A stretch of DNA of 64,000 nucleotides from Crenothrix sp043729335 (GTDB lineage Bacteria; Pseudomonadota; Gammaproteobacteria; Methylococcales; Methylomonadaceae): the NCBI RefSeq assembly GCF_043729335.1, contig NZ_JAYTLQ010000002.1, forward strand, positions 186,001 through 250,000, in the 5' to 3' direction. The translations under genes and the position numbers were made by a program. Positions 1 to 9,493 of the stretch are shown here, in pieces (positions within the stretch are counted from its first letter, which is position 1; each line of letters opens with the position of its first letter). A model generated the notes under the pieces. It had not been told where the DNA came from. It made no database searches and worked only from the letters and a program-made list of their open reading frames with translations.

Positions 1-733
1 CAGCAATATCATTAGTGACTTGATCGCCTGCAATCGGTATAACCGCCGTATGTTTGATGGCACCTTCGACAAAAATAGCAATGTCAGTTGTACCGCCGCC
101 AATATCAATCAAACACACACCCAAATCTTTTTCATCTTCTGCCAGTACCGAATTACACGAAGCCAGCTGTTCCAGCACAATGTCATCCACCTCAAGATTA
201 CAACGGCGGATACATTTAATAATATTTTGGGCTGCACTGACACTACCGGTTACCATGTGTACCTTGGCTTCAAGGCGAATACCCGACATACCGATAGGTT
301 CTTTAATGCCATCTTGCAGATCAATTACAAACTCCTGCGGCAAAATATGCAAAATTTTCTGGTCGGCGGGTATGGCCACCGCGCGGGCAGAATCAATGAC
401 CCTGTCTATATCGTATTGCGTAACCTCTTTATCTTTAATGGCCACAATGCCGTGTGAATTAAGGCTGCGGATATGGCTGCCTGCAATCCCTGCAAACACG
501 GATTTTATTTGACATCCCGCCATCAGCTCCGCTTCTTCTATAGCTCGCTGTATAGATTGCACCGTAGACTCTAAGTTGACTACAACGCCTTTCTTCAGTC
601 CCCGAGAGACTGTTGAACCAATACCTATAACTTCTATATTACCATCACTACTGATTTCCCCAACAATGGCTGCAACTTTCGTAGTTCCAATATCAAGCCC
701 GACAATTAAATTCCGCTCTGTTCTTTTTGCCAT
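1..733 (-). CDS. ftsA: Cell division protein FtsA, N-terminal part (cut by window edge)
   Basis: FtsA is an actin-like ATPase that anchors FtsZ to the inner membrane and recruits later divisome proteins. Reading the minus strand from the ATG at 733 gives an open frame to position 1, about 244 residues of a protein that is usually near 410. The N-terminus shows the first phosphate loop GLDIGTTKVAAIVGE, and about residue 205 the second actin-type loop, LIDIGGGTTDIAIF. The start has a purine-rich site (GAGTGG) just upstream. It is the last gene of the dcw cluster seen here, 29 bp after ftsQ; ftsZ would be expected next, beyond the left edge. Identification is firm; only the C-terminus is missing because of the window boundary. 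Confidence 0.95.
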   Translation of the reverse strand, partial: MAKRTERNLIVGLDIGTTKVAAIVGEISSDGNIEVIGIGSTVSRGLKKGVVVNLESTVQSIQRAIEEAELMAGCQIKSVFAGIAGSHIRSLNSHGIVAIKDKEVTQYDIDRVIDSARAVAIPADQKILHILPQEFVIDLQDGIKEPIGMSGIRLEAKVHMVTGSVSAAQNIIKCIRRCNLEVDDIVLEQLASCNSVLAEDEKDLGVCLIDIGGGTTDIAIFVEGAIKHTAVIPIAGDQVTNDIA

Positions 734-762
734 TTTTCCACTCTGCTTCGCTTTTTTTTGGA

Positions 763-1521
763 TTACTCATTGATTTTCTTATCTGCGTCTAATGGAAGCT
801 GCCAATCCACTTGTGTGGCATCAGGGCGCCATGAAACCGCGTATCCATTCAAATATCTCAGATCAACAATATCCATTTCATCGATTCTGTCTTGTCCTAA
901 TATTGGCACTGTTTTCAAAAAACGTTGTAATTTTTTTAAAGGATCATTACGACCCATCACTATTTGCAAGCCATTTTTCAATCTTATTTTCCATGTCCAG
1001 CGTTCACTAATGGTAAATTCTGCCAATTCCATGGACTGATCCGCTAATGCTGTTTTAATGCCCTTCATGACTTCTAGTACTTTTTTCTGCTGCTGTATCG
1101 GCCCTTCAATGATCGGAAGATCTTGAAAGGGCTCAATATTTGTGGGGGTGAATATTTCACCACGTTCAGTAATTAGACTCTTTTCCCCCCACCGAACATA
1201 GGCTTTTTTTTCATGCACTTTAATATCTATGGTGTCAGGCCAAATCCGCGCAACGGTTGCCGTCTTAACCCACGGCAAAGACGCAACAACACTTTGTATG
1301 GATTGCATGTCCACATCAAAAAAATCCCGCGCAACCTGCGGCTGCAAGGCAATTTTCACTTCGTCTTTACTTAAGTATTGAAAAACCCCTTCCGTTCTAA
1401 CATAGCGTATTGGAAAAGCCTGTTTTATTTTTTGTTCTACAGCGTTGCGTCCAATAATTGAGACTATACCGGTAAGCAATAATATTGCAGTAACCCAAAT
1501 TTTACTGCTTATACTGTTCAT
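763..1521 (-). CDS. ftsQ: Cell division protein FtsQ
   Basis: FtsQ is a bitopic inner-membrane divisome protein that links early and late division proteins through the FtsQLB complex. The 252-residue product has a short cytoplasmic N-terminus, one membrane segment at about residues 8-25 (VTAILLLTGIVSIIG), then a periplasmic POTRA-like region starting near IRYVRTEGVFQYLS, and the typical FtsQ core with LPWVKTATVARIWPDTI. Length fits the family. Its ATG overlaps the ddlB stop by one base (TAATG), which suggests translational coupling, and ftsA follows 29 bp downstream. Confidence 0.93.
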   Translation of the reverse strand: MNSISSKIWVTAILLLTGIVSIIGRNAVEQKIKQAFPIRYVRTEGVFQYLSKDEVKIALQPQVARDFFDVDMQSIQSVVASLPWVKTATVARIWPDTIDIKVHEKKAYVRWGEKSLITERGEIFTPTNIEPFQDLPIIEGPIQQQKKVLEVMKGIKTALADQSMELAEFTISERWTWKIRLKNGLQIVMGRNDPLKKLQRFLKTVPILGQDRIDEMDIVDLRYLNGYAVSWRPDATQVDWQLPLDADKKINE

Positions 1522-2441
1522 TACCCGAAACTGGTTTCCAAAATACGCCAGACTAATTGCTCAAACGTAAGACCTGCCTGTTTTGCTGCCATCGGCACTA
1601 AACTATGATCGGTCATCCCGGGCACAGTGTTAATTTCAATAAGTTGGGTTACACCCAAACTATCAATAAACATATCTACTCTGGCCCAGCCTGTTACACC
1701 CACTGCTCCACTAGCTGTCAGGGCTAATTTTTTTAAGTGTAGCTCCTGTTCTTCATTTAATCCGCACGGACAATGGTACTGGGTTGTTGTCGCGTTATAT
1801 TTTGCTTCGTAATCATAAAACGCATTAGGTGTTTCCAGACGAATAGCCGGTAGAGCCTCGCCATTTAATACCGCAACTGTATATTCCTTACCGGTAACCC
1901 AAGCTTCTGCATAAACGTCACAACGAAACTGCGCAGCTAGCTTTAGCGCCTGCACTAATTCATCGCGATTATTAGCCTTGCTCATACCCATGCTGGAGCC
2001 TTCCAGCGCCGGTTTAACAATCACCGGAAAACCTAGTTTTTCAATACACGGATCAATATCGCTTTCATTTTTTAATAGATACCATTTAGGTGTCACCAAG
2101 CCATAGCCTTGCCAACACAATTTGGTTCTAAGCTTATCCATGCTTAACGCAGAAGCCAGTACACCACTGCCGGTATAGGGAATGCCCAATACCTGCAAAA
2201 CACTTTGTAATACGCCGTCTTCACCGCCACGCCCATGAATAATATTAAATACCCTGTCAACCTGAATATTGGACAACGCATCAATGGCACTGCCGGTAAC
2301 ATCAACAGCGATAACATCCACACCTTGGCTTTGTAAAGCAGCAAAAACTGCCGCACCGCTGCGCAAAGACACTGGCCGCTCCGCAGCCGATCCGCCCATC
2401 AAAACGGCAACCTTACCAAATTCTTCTGGTTTTGTAATCAC
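1521..2441 (-). CDS. ddlB: D-alanine--D-alanine ligase
   Basis: This cytoplasmic ATP-grasp enzyme joins two D-alanines to give the dipeptide that MurF adds to the peptidoglycan precursor. The 306-residue protein starts with a Rossmann-like region (VAVLMGGSAAERPVSLRSG), has the ATP-grasp lid region FPVIVKPALEGSSMGMSK, and ends with the metal and substrate site LIEINTVPGMTDHSLVP. Length matches DdlB. The start is GTG at 2441, directly abutting the murB stop, so translation is probably coupled. The dcw location between murB and ftsQ is the classic place for ddlB. Confidence 0.95.
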   Translation of the reverse strand: MITKPEEFGKVAVLMGGSAAERPVSLRSGAAVFAALQSQGVDVIAVDVTGSAIDALSNIQVDRVFNIIHGRGGEDGVLQSVLQVLGIPYTGSGVLASALSMDKLRTKLCWQGYGLVTPKWYLLKNESDIDPCIEKLGFPVIVKPALEGSSMGMSKANNRDELVQALKLAAQFRCDVYAEAWVTGKEYTVAVLNGEALPAIRLETPNAFYDYEAKYNATTTQYHCPCGLNEEQELHLKKLALTASGAVGVTGWARVDMFIDSLGVTQLIEINTVPGMTDHSLVPMAAKQAGLTFEQLVWRILETSFG

Positions 2442-3332
2442 TTATAGCCTCGCATTTTCTCCTACCATACAAACTTCTGTTTGCAGTATGACACCGTGTA
2501 AATCTTCAATTTTACGCTGAATATAGTTAATTAAGGCTTCTATATCGGCAGCCTTAGCATTGCCGGTATTAATAATAAAGTTAGCATGTTTTTCGGAAAC
2601 ACACGCCCCACCAATAGAAAAACCTTTTAATCCCGCATGTTCAATTAATCGTGCGGCATAATCACCGTCAGGATTTTTAAATACCGATCCACAACTGGGT
2701 TGATTGGTCGGTTGGGTTTGCGCCCGTTTTTCCAGTAAGCCTTTTATTTTCTTCTGGCTCACATCAGCATCACCGGATTGCAATAGCAAATGTGCCGATA
2801 AAAACCATTGATTATCAATGCCCTTTACTGATCGATAACTGATGCTAAAATCCTGCGGGGCTTTGGTATTTACCGCACCCAAAGCATCTATGGTTTCCAC
2901 ATCCTTAACAATACGCCAGGTTTCACCATCAAAAGCGCCAGCATTCATTTTCAATGCCCCACCCATAGTACCGGGTATGCCAGCCAAAAACTCAGCTCCC
3001 ACCAATCCCTGTTCAGAACAAAACCGAGCGACATGCGCACAAGGCACTCCAACTTCAACATACACCACATGTTCATCAACACGGCGCATCGTTTTTAACC
3101 GGCTTTTGGTGGTGATGACCGTACCCCGAATACCGCCATCACGAACCAACAAATTACTACCCAAACCCATCCAAAATACCGGCTCACCCACCGGTAGTGC
3201 CTTCAAAAACTCAATCAAATCTTGCCGATCTGCTGGAATGTAAACCTGATCTGCAGGGCCACCTACCCGCCAACTGGTATATTTCGACAGGTTTTCGTTA
3301 CTTAGCAAGCGCCCTTTCATTTCAGCAACCAC
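2442..3332 (-). CDS. murB: UDP-N-acetylenolpyruvoylglucosamine reductase
   Basis: MurB is the FAD enzyme that reduces UDP-GlcNAc-enolpyruvate to UDP-MurNAc using NADPH. The product shows the family start YTSWRVGGPADQVYIP, the FAD-binding stretch IPGTMGGALKMNAGAF, and the catalytic serine region SCGSVFKNP. At 296 residues or slightly fewer it is the short MurB type. The start is uncertain: a GTG at 3332 gives VVAEMKGR, while the ATG at 3320 (MKGRLLSNENLSKYTSW) begins where many MurB proteins begin; neither has a strong ribosome site. It lies one base after murC and abuts ddlB. Confidence 0.95.
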   Translation of the reverse strand: MVAEMKGRLLSNENLSKYTSWRVGGPADQVYIPADRQDLIEFLKALPVGEPVFWMGLGSNLLVRDGGIRGTVITTKSRLKTMRRVDEHVVYVEVGVPCAHVARFCSEQGLVGAEFLAGIPGTMGGALKMNAGAFDGETWRIVKDVETIDALGAVNTKAPQDFSISYRSVKGIDNQWFLSAHLLLQSGDADVSQKKIKGLLEKRAQTQPTNQPSCGSVFKNPDGDYAARLIEHAGLKGFSIGGACVSEKHANFIINTGNAKAADIEALINYIQRKIEDLHGVILQTEVCMVGENARL

Positions 3333-3333
3333 A

Positions 3334-4773
3334 TTAAATTAACTTCAATTGTTCTGCCAATAGCTGTGGCAACAGGGTTGCAATATGCCCGACATTACCC
3401 GCACCCATGGTTAGCAGAACATCATCTGGCTTAACTATGCTGGCCAATATATGCGGCAACTCTTCCCAATTATCCACAAATACGGGATCAACCTGACCAC
3501 GGATACGAATAGCGCGGCTTAATGCGCGTCCATCTGCACCCGGAATAACTGATTCTCCTGCCGAATAAACATCCATTAAAACCAGTATATCAACGCTGGA
3601 TAGAACGTGGACAAAATCTTCAAACAAATCGCGGGTTCGTGTATATCGATGCGGCTGAAAAACAATTACCGAGCGCCGGTCTGGCCACGCTTGCCGCAAT
3701 GCTTCAAGTGTAGCTGCAATTTCTCTGGGGTGATGGCCATAATCATCAACCAGCGTTAATTTACCATTACCTAGCGGCAAATCACCATTCAATTGAAAGC
3801 GTCGACCCACGCCCTTAAACACCTGCAAGCTCTTTATAATTGCCGCATTAGTCACTTTTAGGCGACTAGCCACCGCAATCGCTGCCAAGGCATTTAACAT
3901 ATTGTGCCACCCTGGCATATTTAAGGTAACCGCCAGTGGCGCCTCATCGCCTCTACGCATCACCGTGAAGTGTGTTTGCATACCTTCTTGCTTAATATCA
4001 ACTGCGCGGACATCAGCATTTTCATGCACCCCATAGGTCACGATAGGTTTTGATAACTGTGGCAAGATCTCCCGCACACCTTCATCATCCAAACACATGA
4101 CTGCCAAGCCATAAAATGGCAAATGGTGTAAAAACTCAACAAAGGTATCTTTCAAGCGTTGATAGCTATTTTGATAAGTGGCCATGTGATCTTGATCAAT
4201 ATTGGTCACGATAGCGATCATCGGTTGCAAATATAAAAATGACGCGTCACTTTCATCCGCTTCGGCTACCAGATAGTTGCCTAACCCTAACTTAGCATTG
4301 CTACCAGAACTGTTTAAGCGTCCACCAATCACAAAGGTAGGATCAAGGCCACCCTCAGCCAAAATGCTGGCAACCAGGCTTGTCGTTGTCGTTTTGCCGT
4401 GCGTACCGGCAACGGCAATGCCAAATCGAAACCGCATCAGCTCAGCTAACATTTCCGCACGCGGGATGACCGGTATCCGATTTAAATAGGCCTCGTCAAT
4501 TTCGGCATTGCTGCGATCTATTGCACTGGATGCCACCACGACATCGACACCCGCCACATTTTCACGTGTATGGCCTATTGAGACAACAACACCCAGCTCC
4601 GCCAAGCGTTGCGTTACGGCGCTCTCTTTCGCATCAGAACCTGAAACCTGATAACCCAGATTTAATAATACTTCTGCAATACCGCTCATGCCGGTACCGC
4701 CGATACCAATAAAGTGTATGCGTTTAATAGTGCCCAGCATTTCTGTGGACATTTGGCCGTAAGCACCGGTCAT
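3334..4773 (-). CDS. murC: UDP-N-acetylmuramate--L-alanine ligase
   Basis: MurC adds L-alanine to UDP-MurNAc in the cytoplasm, using ATP. The 479-residue protein has the N-terminal UDP-binding loop HFIGIGGTGMSGIAEVL, the ATP loop VAGTHGKTTTTSLVA near residue 120, the central EADESDASFL segment, and the C-terminal ligase domain containing VDDYGHHPREI and FQPHRYTRT. Length is normal. Its ATG overlaps the murG stop as ATGA, a typical coupling signal in this operon. Confidence 0.97.
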   Translation of the reverse strand: MTGAYGQMSTEMLGTIKRIHFIGIGGTGMSGIAEVLLNLGYQVSGSDAKESAVTQRLAELGVVVSIGHTRENVAGVDVVVASSAIDRSNAEIDEAYLNRIPVIPRAEMLAELMRFRFGIAVAGTHGKTTTTSLVASILAEGGLDPTFVIGGRLNSSGSNAKLGLGNYLVAEADESDASFLYLQPMIAIVTNIDQDHMATYQNSYQRLKDTFVEFLHHLPFYGLAVMCLDDEGVREILPQLSKPIVTYGVHENADVRAVDIKQEGMQTHFTVMRRGDEAPLAVTLNMPGWHNMLNALAAIAVASRLKVTNAAIIKSLQVFKGVGRRFQLNGDLPLGNGKLTLVDDYGHHPREIAATLEALRQAWPDRRSVIVFQPHRYTRTRDLFEDFVHVLSSVDILVLMDVYSAGESVIPGADGRALSRAIRIRGQVDPVFVDNWEELPHILASIVKPDDVLLTMGAGNVGHIATLLPQLLAEQLKLI

Positions 4774-5825
4774 GCGTTAGCCTCGGCAATACAAAACGCA
4801 GCAACCTCTTCCGTTGCTTCCAAGCGTGCACATTGTGTTGCAGCCATACGCATAGCGTGTAACTGGCCAAGTGTCTGTGTTATTTTTTCTGCCAACATCA
4901 TAGGGGTTAAGTCTTTTTGCATGAGTAATAGGCCTGCACCTGCATCGGTTAAATAGCGTGCATTAGCCACCTGATGGTCATCGATAGCATTAGGCAGCGG
5001 AATAAAAATAGCCGGCACGCCCATCGCAGCAATTTCGCTGACCGTCATGGCACCTGATCGACACACGACAATATCAGCCCACTGGTAAGCAGCTACCATG
5101 TCATCAATAAATGCCGTCACGTGGGCTTTAATGTTCAATTCTCTGTAGCGTCCTTTTACCTGCTCAAACATGGCGGCACCCGTTTGATGTATCACTTGGA
5201 TATCAGCCAAATTGACGACCGCATCAGGCGCAACTTCATTTAATATCTTAGCACCTTGGCTACCCCCAAAAATTAACACATTAACCGCGGTTTTTTCACG
5301 TCTTTCTTCCTTGTTCACGGCGGTTAAAAACGCTTTTCTTAACGGGTTACCCGTGCATTTAGCGCCCACTTTTTTATTAAAGCTGTTTGGGAAAGCTTCT
5401 AAAACTTGATTGGCCAGCTTTGCCAATAATCGGTTCGTGGTGCCGGGCACACGATTTTGTTCATGAATAATCAAAGGAATACCTAGCAACTTTGCCATCA
5501 AACCGCCGGGGCCTGCAACAAAACCACCCATACCCAGTACCACATCAGGCTTGCGTCGACGCAGTATGCTTGCCGATTGGCCACAGGCCCGCAACAGCAT
5601 AAACACAGCCTTAATTTTTGACATGACACCTTTGCCGCGCACACCCGCAACTGACAGCCAATCGATATCGATGCCATTTTCAGGCACCACTCGACTTTCT
5701 AAGCCTTTATGCGTGCCCAGCCAACTGACTTGCCAGCCTTTTTCAATAAGCAATTGGGCAACCGCAAGCGCAGGAAACACATGCCCACCCGTGCCCCCTG
5801 CCATTATAACTATGCGTTTACCCAT
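4770..5825 (-). CDS. murG: Undecaprenyl-PP-MurNAc-pentapeptide GlcNAc transferase (MurG)
   Basis: MurG transfers GlcNAc onto lipid I at the inner face of the membrane to make lipid II. The 351-residue GT-B protein has the N-terminal glycine loop MAGGTGGHVFPALAVA, a second loop GGSQGAKILNE at the start of the C-terminal domain, and the UDP-GlcNAc site with CRSGAMTVSEIAAMGVPAIF, IPLPNAIDDHQ and NA. Length is normal. The start overlaps the end of ftsW by 16 bp and the stop overlaps the murC start by 4 bp. Confidence 0.97.
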   Translation of the reverse strand: MGKRIVIMAGGTGGHVFPALAVAQLLIEKGWQVSWLGTHKGLESRVVPENGIDIDWLSVAGVRGKGVMSKIKAVFMLLRACGQSASILRRRKPDVVLGMGGFVAGPGGLMAKLLGIPLIIHEQNRVPGTTNRLLAKLANQVLEAFPNSFNKKVGAKCTGNPLRKAFLTAVNKEERREKTAVNVLIFGGSQGAKILNEVAPDAVVNLADIQVIHQTGAAMFEQVKGRYRELNIKAHVTAFIDDMVAAYQWADIVVCRSGAMTVSEIAAMGVPAIFIPLPNAIDDHQVANARYLTDAGAGLLLMQKDLTPMMLAEKITQTLGQLHAMRMAATQCARLEATEEVAAFCIAEANA

Positions 5826-6973
5826 CGAGACCTTTCTTTTGGTGTATTAGCATTAATTTCATAAACTTCACTGTAGATTCGAAATAACAGGGCAATTGCA
5901 CAACACATACTAATCATGCTGCCGCCACCGTAACTCATAAACGGCAATGTTAAGCCTTTCGTGGGCAATATACCCATATTTACGCCCATATTAACAAAGG
6001 CCTGAAAACCAAACCATATGCCCAAACCGTAGGCCATAAACGCCGAAAACGGTTGCCCGACTTTTTCTGCGGCTTCTGCTATTTTAAACGTGCGCCAGAC
6101 CAAAAGAGCAAATAAACCAATAACGACTACTACCCCCAATAATCCCAATTCTTCAGCAATAACCGAAAACAGGAAATCGGTGTGGGCTTCGGGCAAATAA
6201 AATAATTTTTGTATGCCATTACCCAAACCCACGCCTAGCCATTCACCACGACCAAAAGAAATCAGCGCCTGCACCAACTGAAAACCACTGTTTAAAGGAT
6301 CTGCCCAAGGATTCATAAAGCTGGTTATCCGGCGCATACGATAAGGCTCGATATAAACCAGCAAGGTGGCTAATGCCACAACCAAAGACATCAAAATAAC
6401 AAATTGCGATAACCTGGCTCCCCCTAAAAACATCACGCCCATTGCTATCAACAAAATAACCACGGATGACCCAAAATCAGGTTCCAGCAGCAACAATACG
6501 CAGGCTAACGAAAACAGGGCCAATGGTTTAAAAATGCCATAAGCCGATAATCTTACCGATTCTTGATGTCGGGTAACATAACCTGCGATATAAATAACAG
6601 CAAAAAACTTAACAATTTCGGAAACTTGTATTCTAACACCCGCTAAAGATAGCCAACGCACACTGCCATTAACTTTTACGCCCAATCCCGGTATTAAAAC
6701 AATAACCAGCAAAAATAAACCGACAATAAACAACCAAGGCCCTGCACTTTCCCATTTGTATAGCGGTATTGTCGCAAGCCAGGCGCCAGCACACACACCT
6801 ATACCGATATGAGCCAGCTGTTTTATGGGAAAGCTGAACACGCTACCCGACATTTTTGCCCCCAAATGCAGCGATGACGACACGACCATGATATACCCCA
6901 TCGTCAATAGCGCGATGCAGATCAGCGTCAAGGTCTTATCAAAATGGAAACGTACTTTTTGCTGAGTTTTCAT
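5810..6973 (-). CDS. ftsW: Lipid II polymerase / division protein FtsW
   Basis: FtsW is the SEDS-family septal peptidoglycan glycosyltransferase that works with FtsI (PBP3). The product has about ten membrane segments, with conserved stretches PLYKWESAGPWLF, LEPDFGSSVVILL, EAHTDFLFSVIAEELG and LTLPFMSYGGGSM, which identify the family. Two in-frame ATGs are possible, at 6985 and 6973. The second is preferred because a perfect GGAGG lies six bases before it and overlaps the first ATG. It follows murD by about 30 bp and overlaps murG. Confidence 0.95.
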   Translation of the reverse strand: MKTQQKVRFHFDKTLTLICIALLTMGYIMVVSSSLHLGAKMSGSVFSFPIKQLAHIGIGVCAGAWLATIPLYKWESAGPWLFIVGLFLLVIVLIPGLGVKVNGSVRWLSLAGVRIQVSEIVKFFAVIYIAGYVTRHQESVRLSAYGIFKPLALFSLACVLLLLEPDFGSSVVILLIAMGVMFLGGARLSQFVILMSLVVALATLLVYIEPYRMRRITSFMNPWADPLNSGFQLVQALISFGRGEWLGVGLGNGIQKLFYLPEAHTDFLFSVIAEELGLLGVVVVIGLFALLVWRTFKIAEAAEKVGQPFSAFMAYGLGIWFGFQAFVNMGVNMGILPTKGLTLPFMSYGGGSMISMCCAIALLFRIYSEVYEINANTPKERSRWVNA

Positions 6974-7004
6974 TGTGGCCTCCATAGCGCACTAAACGGG
7001 CTGT

Positions 7005-8375
7005 TCATGCCAGCAAAGCCATCACTGCATTGGCAAATTTTTCGCCGCGATCTTGATAGTTTTTATACTGATCCAGACTCGCACACGCAGGAGACAGCAA
7101 CACGCTTTCACCTGCTTTAGCAAGACTTGCCGCTGCTTGTACTGCTTGCACCATATTTTTGACCAAAACAACGGGGACACAGCCATTCAAAGCGTGTTCT
7201 ATTAATAGAGCATCTTTACCCATTAACACAACCCCTTTAGCTTTCGCTTTAATGACGGGCGCCAATTCACGCATGTCAGCGCCTTTGGCATCGCCACCTG
7301 CTATCAGCACGACTTTGTCTTTATAGCCCTGTAAAGCAGCAATGCAGGCACCAATATTGGTAGCTTTTGAATCATTAACCCAGGTAACACCCCTTATTTC
7401 AGCAACCCGTTGCATTCTATGTGCCAGGCCTTTGAATTTCTGCAAGCTTTTACACATTGTGCTGGTATTTAAACCTGCCGCCAAGCCTAAAGCCAGCGCA
7501 GACAACGCATTGGCGGCGTTATGGCGACCTTCAAGCGGCAGTGTCGACAACGGCATCAAACAGGTGTCTTTATACATTAAATATTCTATACCCTGCTGAA
7601 AATCAAGGTAAAAATCAGCGCGACCCTGGATAGAAAATGTCAGCGTGTCACGCGATTTATCCTGCATGGCATTAACAATAGGGTCATCAATATTAATCAC
7701 CATAACACCCTGGCCATTAAATACCTTTTGTTTTTCATAAGCATATTCAGCGAGATCGGCATGCCTATCTAAGTGATCCGCAGATATATTAAGCACAGTT
7801 GCAGCTGTTGCTTGCAAAACCGATGTTCTTTCCAGCTGGAAACTGGATAACTCCAGCGCATATATTTGGTTGTTGTCGTCTAGTAAATCCAATGCTGGCG
7901 TACCCAGATTGCCACCAACACCGGCTTTTATACCCGCATCTTTCAACATGTCGCCCAGCATGGTGGTTACCGTACTTTTGCCATTAGAGCCGGTAATGGC
8001 AATAATCGGCACATTAACGGCACTGGCAAATAAATCAATATCGCCCATCACTTTTGAACCGTTAGCCACCGCTTTAACAATCGAGCGTTCTAGTAAAGAC
8101 ACCCCAGGACTTACCACCAAATGCGTCGCAACCTGAAAAGCCGCCTCATCAAATCCGCCCGTAAATACCGGCACATCGGGCATCTCTTGAGCAAATTCAT
8201 CCAACAACTGAGGCTTGTTACGGCTATCCGCAATAGCAAAATTAATGCCTAATTTTTGCAAAAAACGCGCAACTGATATACCCGTACTGCCCAAACCAAC
8301 GACCAATACCTTGGCTGTTTCGGGTAGCAAAGCAAAATCCTTTTCCAGTTTCGCTAAAATCGCCGTATTGTGCAT
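7005..8375 (-). CDS. murD: UDP-N-acetylmuramoylalanine--D-glutamate ligase
   Basis: MurD adds D-glutamate to UDP-MurNAc-L-alanine in the cytoplasm. The 456-residue Mur ligase has an N-terminal Rossmann region (VLVVGLGSTGISVARFL), the ATP loop ITGSNGKSTVTTMLGDML, LELSSFQLE, the dinucleotide-like NDSKATN segment, and a C-terminal domain ending in LLSPACASLDQYKNYQDRG, a MurD hallmark. The start is the ATG at 8375, 35 bp after mraY. Length and motifs are normal. Confidence 0.97.
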   Translation of the reverse strand: MHNTAILAKLEKDFALLPETAKVLVVGLGSTGISVARFLQKLGINFAIADSRNKPQLLDEFAQEMPDVPVFTGGFDEAAFQVATHLVVSPGVSLLERSIVKAVANGSKVMGDIDLFASAVNVPIIAITGSNGKSTVTTMLGDMLKDAGIKAGVGGNLGTPALDLLDDNNQIYALELSSFQLERTSVLQATAATVLNISADHLDRHADLAEYAYEKQKVFNGQGVMVINIDDPIVNAMQDKSRDTLTFSIQGRADFYLDFQQGIEYLMYKDTCLMPLSTLPLEGRHNAANALSALALGLAAGLNTSTMCKSLQKFKGLAHRMQRVAEIRGVTWVNDSKATNIGACIAALQGYKDKVVLIAGGDAKGADMRELAPVIKAKAKGVVLMGKDALLIEHALNGCVPVVLVKNMVQAVQAAASLAKAGESVLLSPACASLDQYKNYQDRGEKFANAVMALLA

Positions 8376-8410
8376 GATTATCTCTTAAGACCCCATTTAT
8401 AGTGCATGAC

Positions 8411-9493
8411 TTATCTTAGCTTTAACGTGGCCAAGCCGATCAGCACGAGGATTACAGTAATAATCCAAAAGCGGACAATCACTCTGGGTTCTGGCCAGCC
8501 TTTTAATTCAAAATGATGATGTATGGGTGCCATACGAAATACCCGCTTACCGGTTAATTTGAATGAGGCCACTTGTATCATGACCGATAGTGTTTCCATC
8601 ACAAAAACACCACCCATAATCACTAAAACAATCTCTTGCCTTACTAACACGGCTAACACACCTAACGCAGCGCCTAAAGCTAATGCGCCCACATCACCCA
8701 TGAAGACCATAGCGGGATAGGCGTTAAACCATAGAAACCCTAAGCCAGCCCCAATTAATGCGCCGCAAAATACAATCAACTCCCCTGAATTCGGTAAGAA
8801 TGGGATGGCTAAATAATCAGCAAAAGTAACGTGCCCGGACAAATAAGCAAAAATACCTAAACCACCAGCGACCATAACGGTTGGCATAATGGCCAGACCG
8901 TCCAAACCATCGGTTAAATTAACTGCATTGCTGGTGCCCACAATGACGAAATACACCATAACGACATACATCCAGCCCATATCGATGGTAAAATTTTTGA
9001 AAAACGGCACCAAAAACTGGGTTTCTGCAGGTACTGTCGCGGTGTTATATAAGAAAAGCGCCGCCGTAAAACCAATGAGCGATTGCCAGGCATATTTTTC
9101 TTTGGCCGATAAGCCATCGCTATTATTTTTAATGACTTTCCTATAATCATCTACAAAACCGATAACACCATAGCCGATAGTCACCAGCAAAATAACCCAA
9201 ATATATCGGTTGCTTAAATCTGCCCATAATAAAGTGCTGACAGTAACGGCAATGAGGATTAAAGCACCGCCCATTGTGGGTGTGCCGGCTTTTTCGTAAT
9301 GAGATTTAGGCCCTAATTCACGGATGCTTTGGCCGATTTTTTTGCGCGTCAACTTCCTGATCATGGTCGGGCCGACCATAAAAGCAATCGCCAATGACGT
9401 TAAAACACCTAAAATAGCCCGAAAGGTTAAATAATGAAAAACTCTAAAACCACTGTCGAAGGTCATCAGGTAATCTGCAAAATAAAGTAACAT
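8411..9493 (-). CDS. mraY: Phospho-MurNAc-pentapeptide transferase MraY
   Basis: MraY moves phospho-MurNAc-pentapeptide onto undecaprenyl phosphate to form lipid I in the inner membrane. The 360-residue, ten-helix protein carries the PTMGG loop, the catalytic NLTDGLDGLA aspartates, NAYPAMVFMGDVGALALG, and the C-terminal histidine motif APIHHHFEL. Length is exactly typical. Its ATG overlaps the murF stop by one base (TAATG). Confidence 0.98.
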   Translation of the reverse strand: MLLYFADYLMTFDSGFRVFHYLTFRAILGVLTSLAIAFMVGPTMIRKLTRKKIGQSIRELGPKSHYEKAGTPTMGGALILIAVTVSTLLWADLSNRYIWVILLVTIGYGVIGFVDDYRKVIKNNSDGLSAKEKYAWQSLIGFTAALFLYNTATVPAETQFLVPFFKNFTIDMGWMYVVMVYFVIVGTSNAVNLTDGLDGLAIMPTVMVAGGLGIFAYLSGHVTFADYLAIPFLPNSGELIVFCGALIGAGLGFLWFNAYPAMVFMGDVGALALGAALGVLAVLVRQEIVLVIMGGVFVMETLSVMIQVASFKLTGKRVFRMAPIHHHFELKGWPEPRVIVRFWIITVILVLIGLATLKLR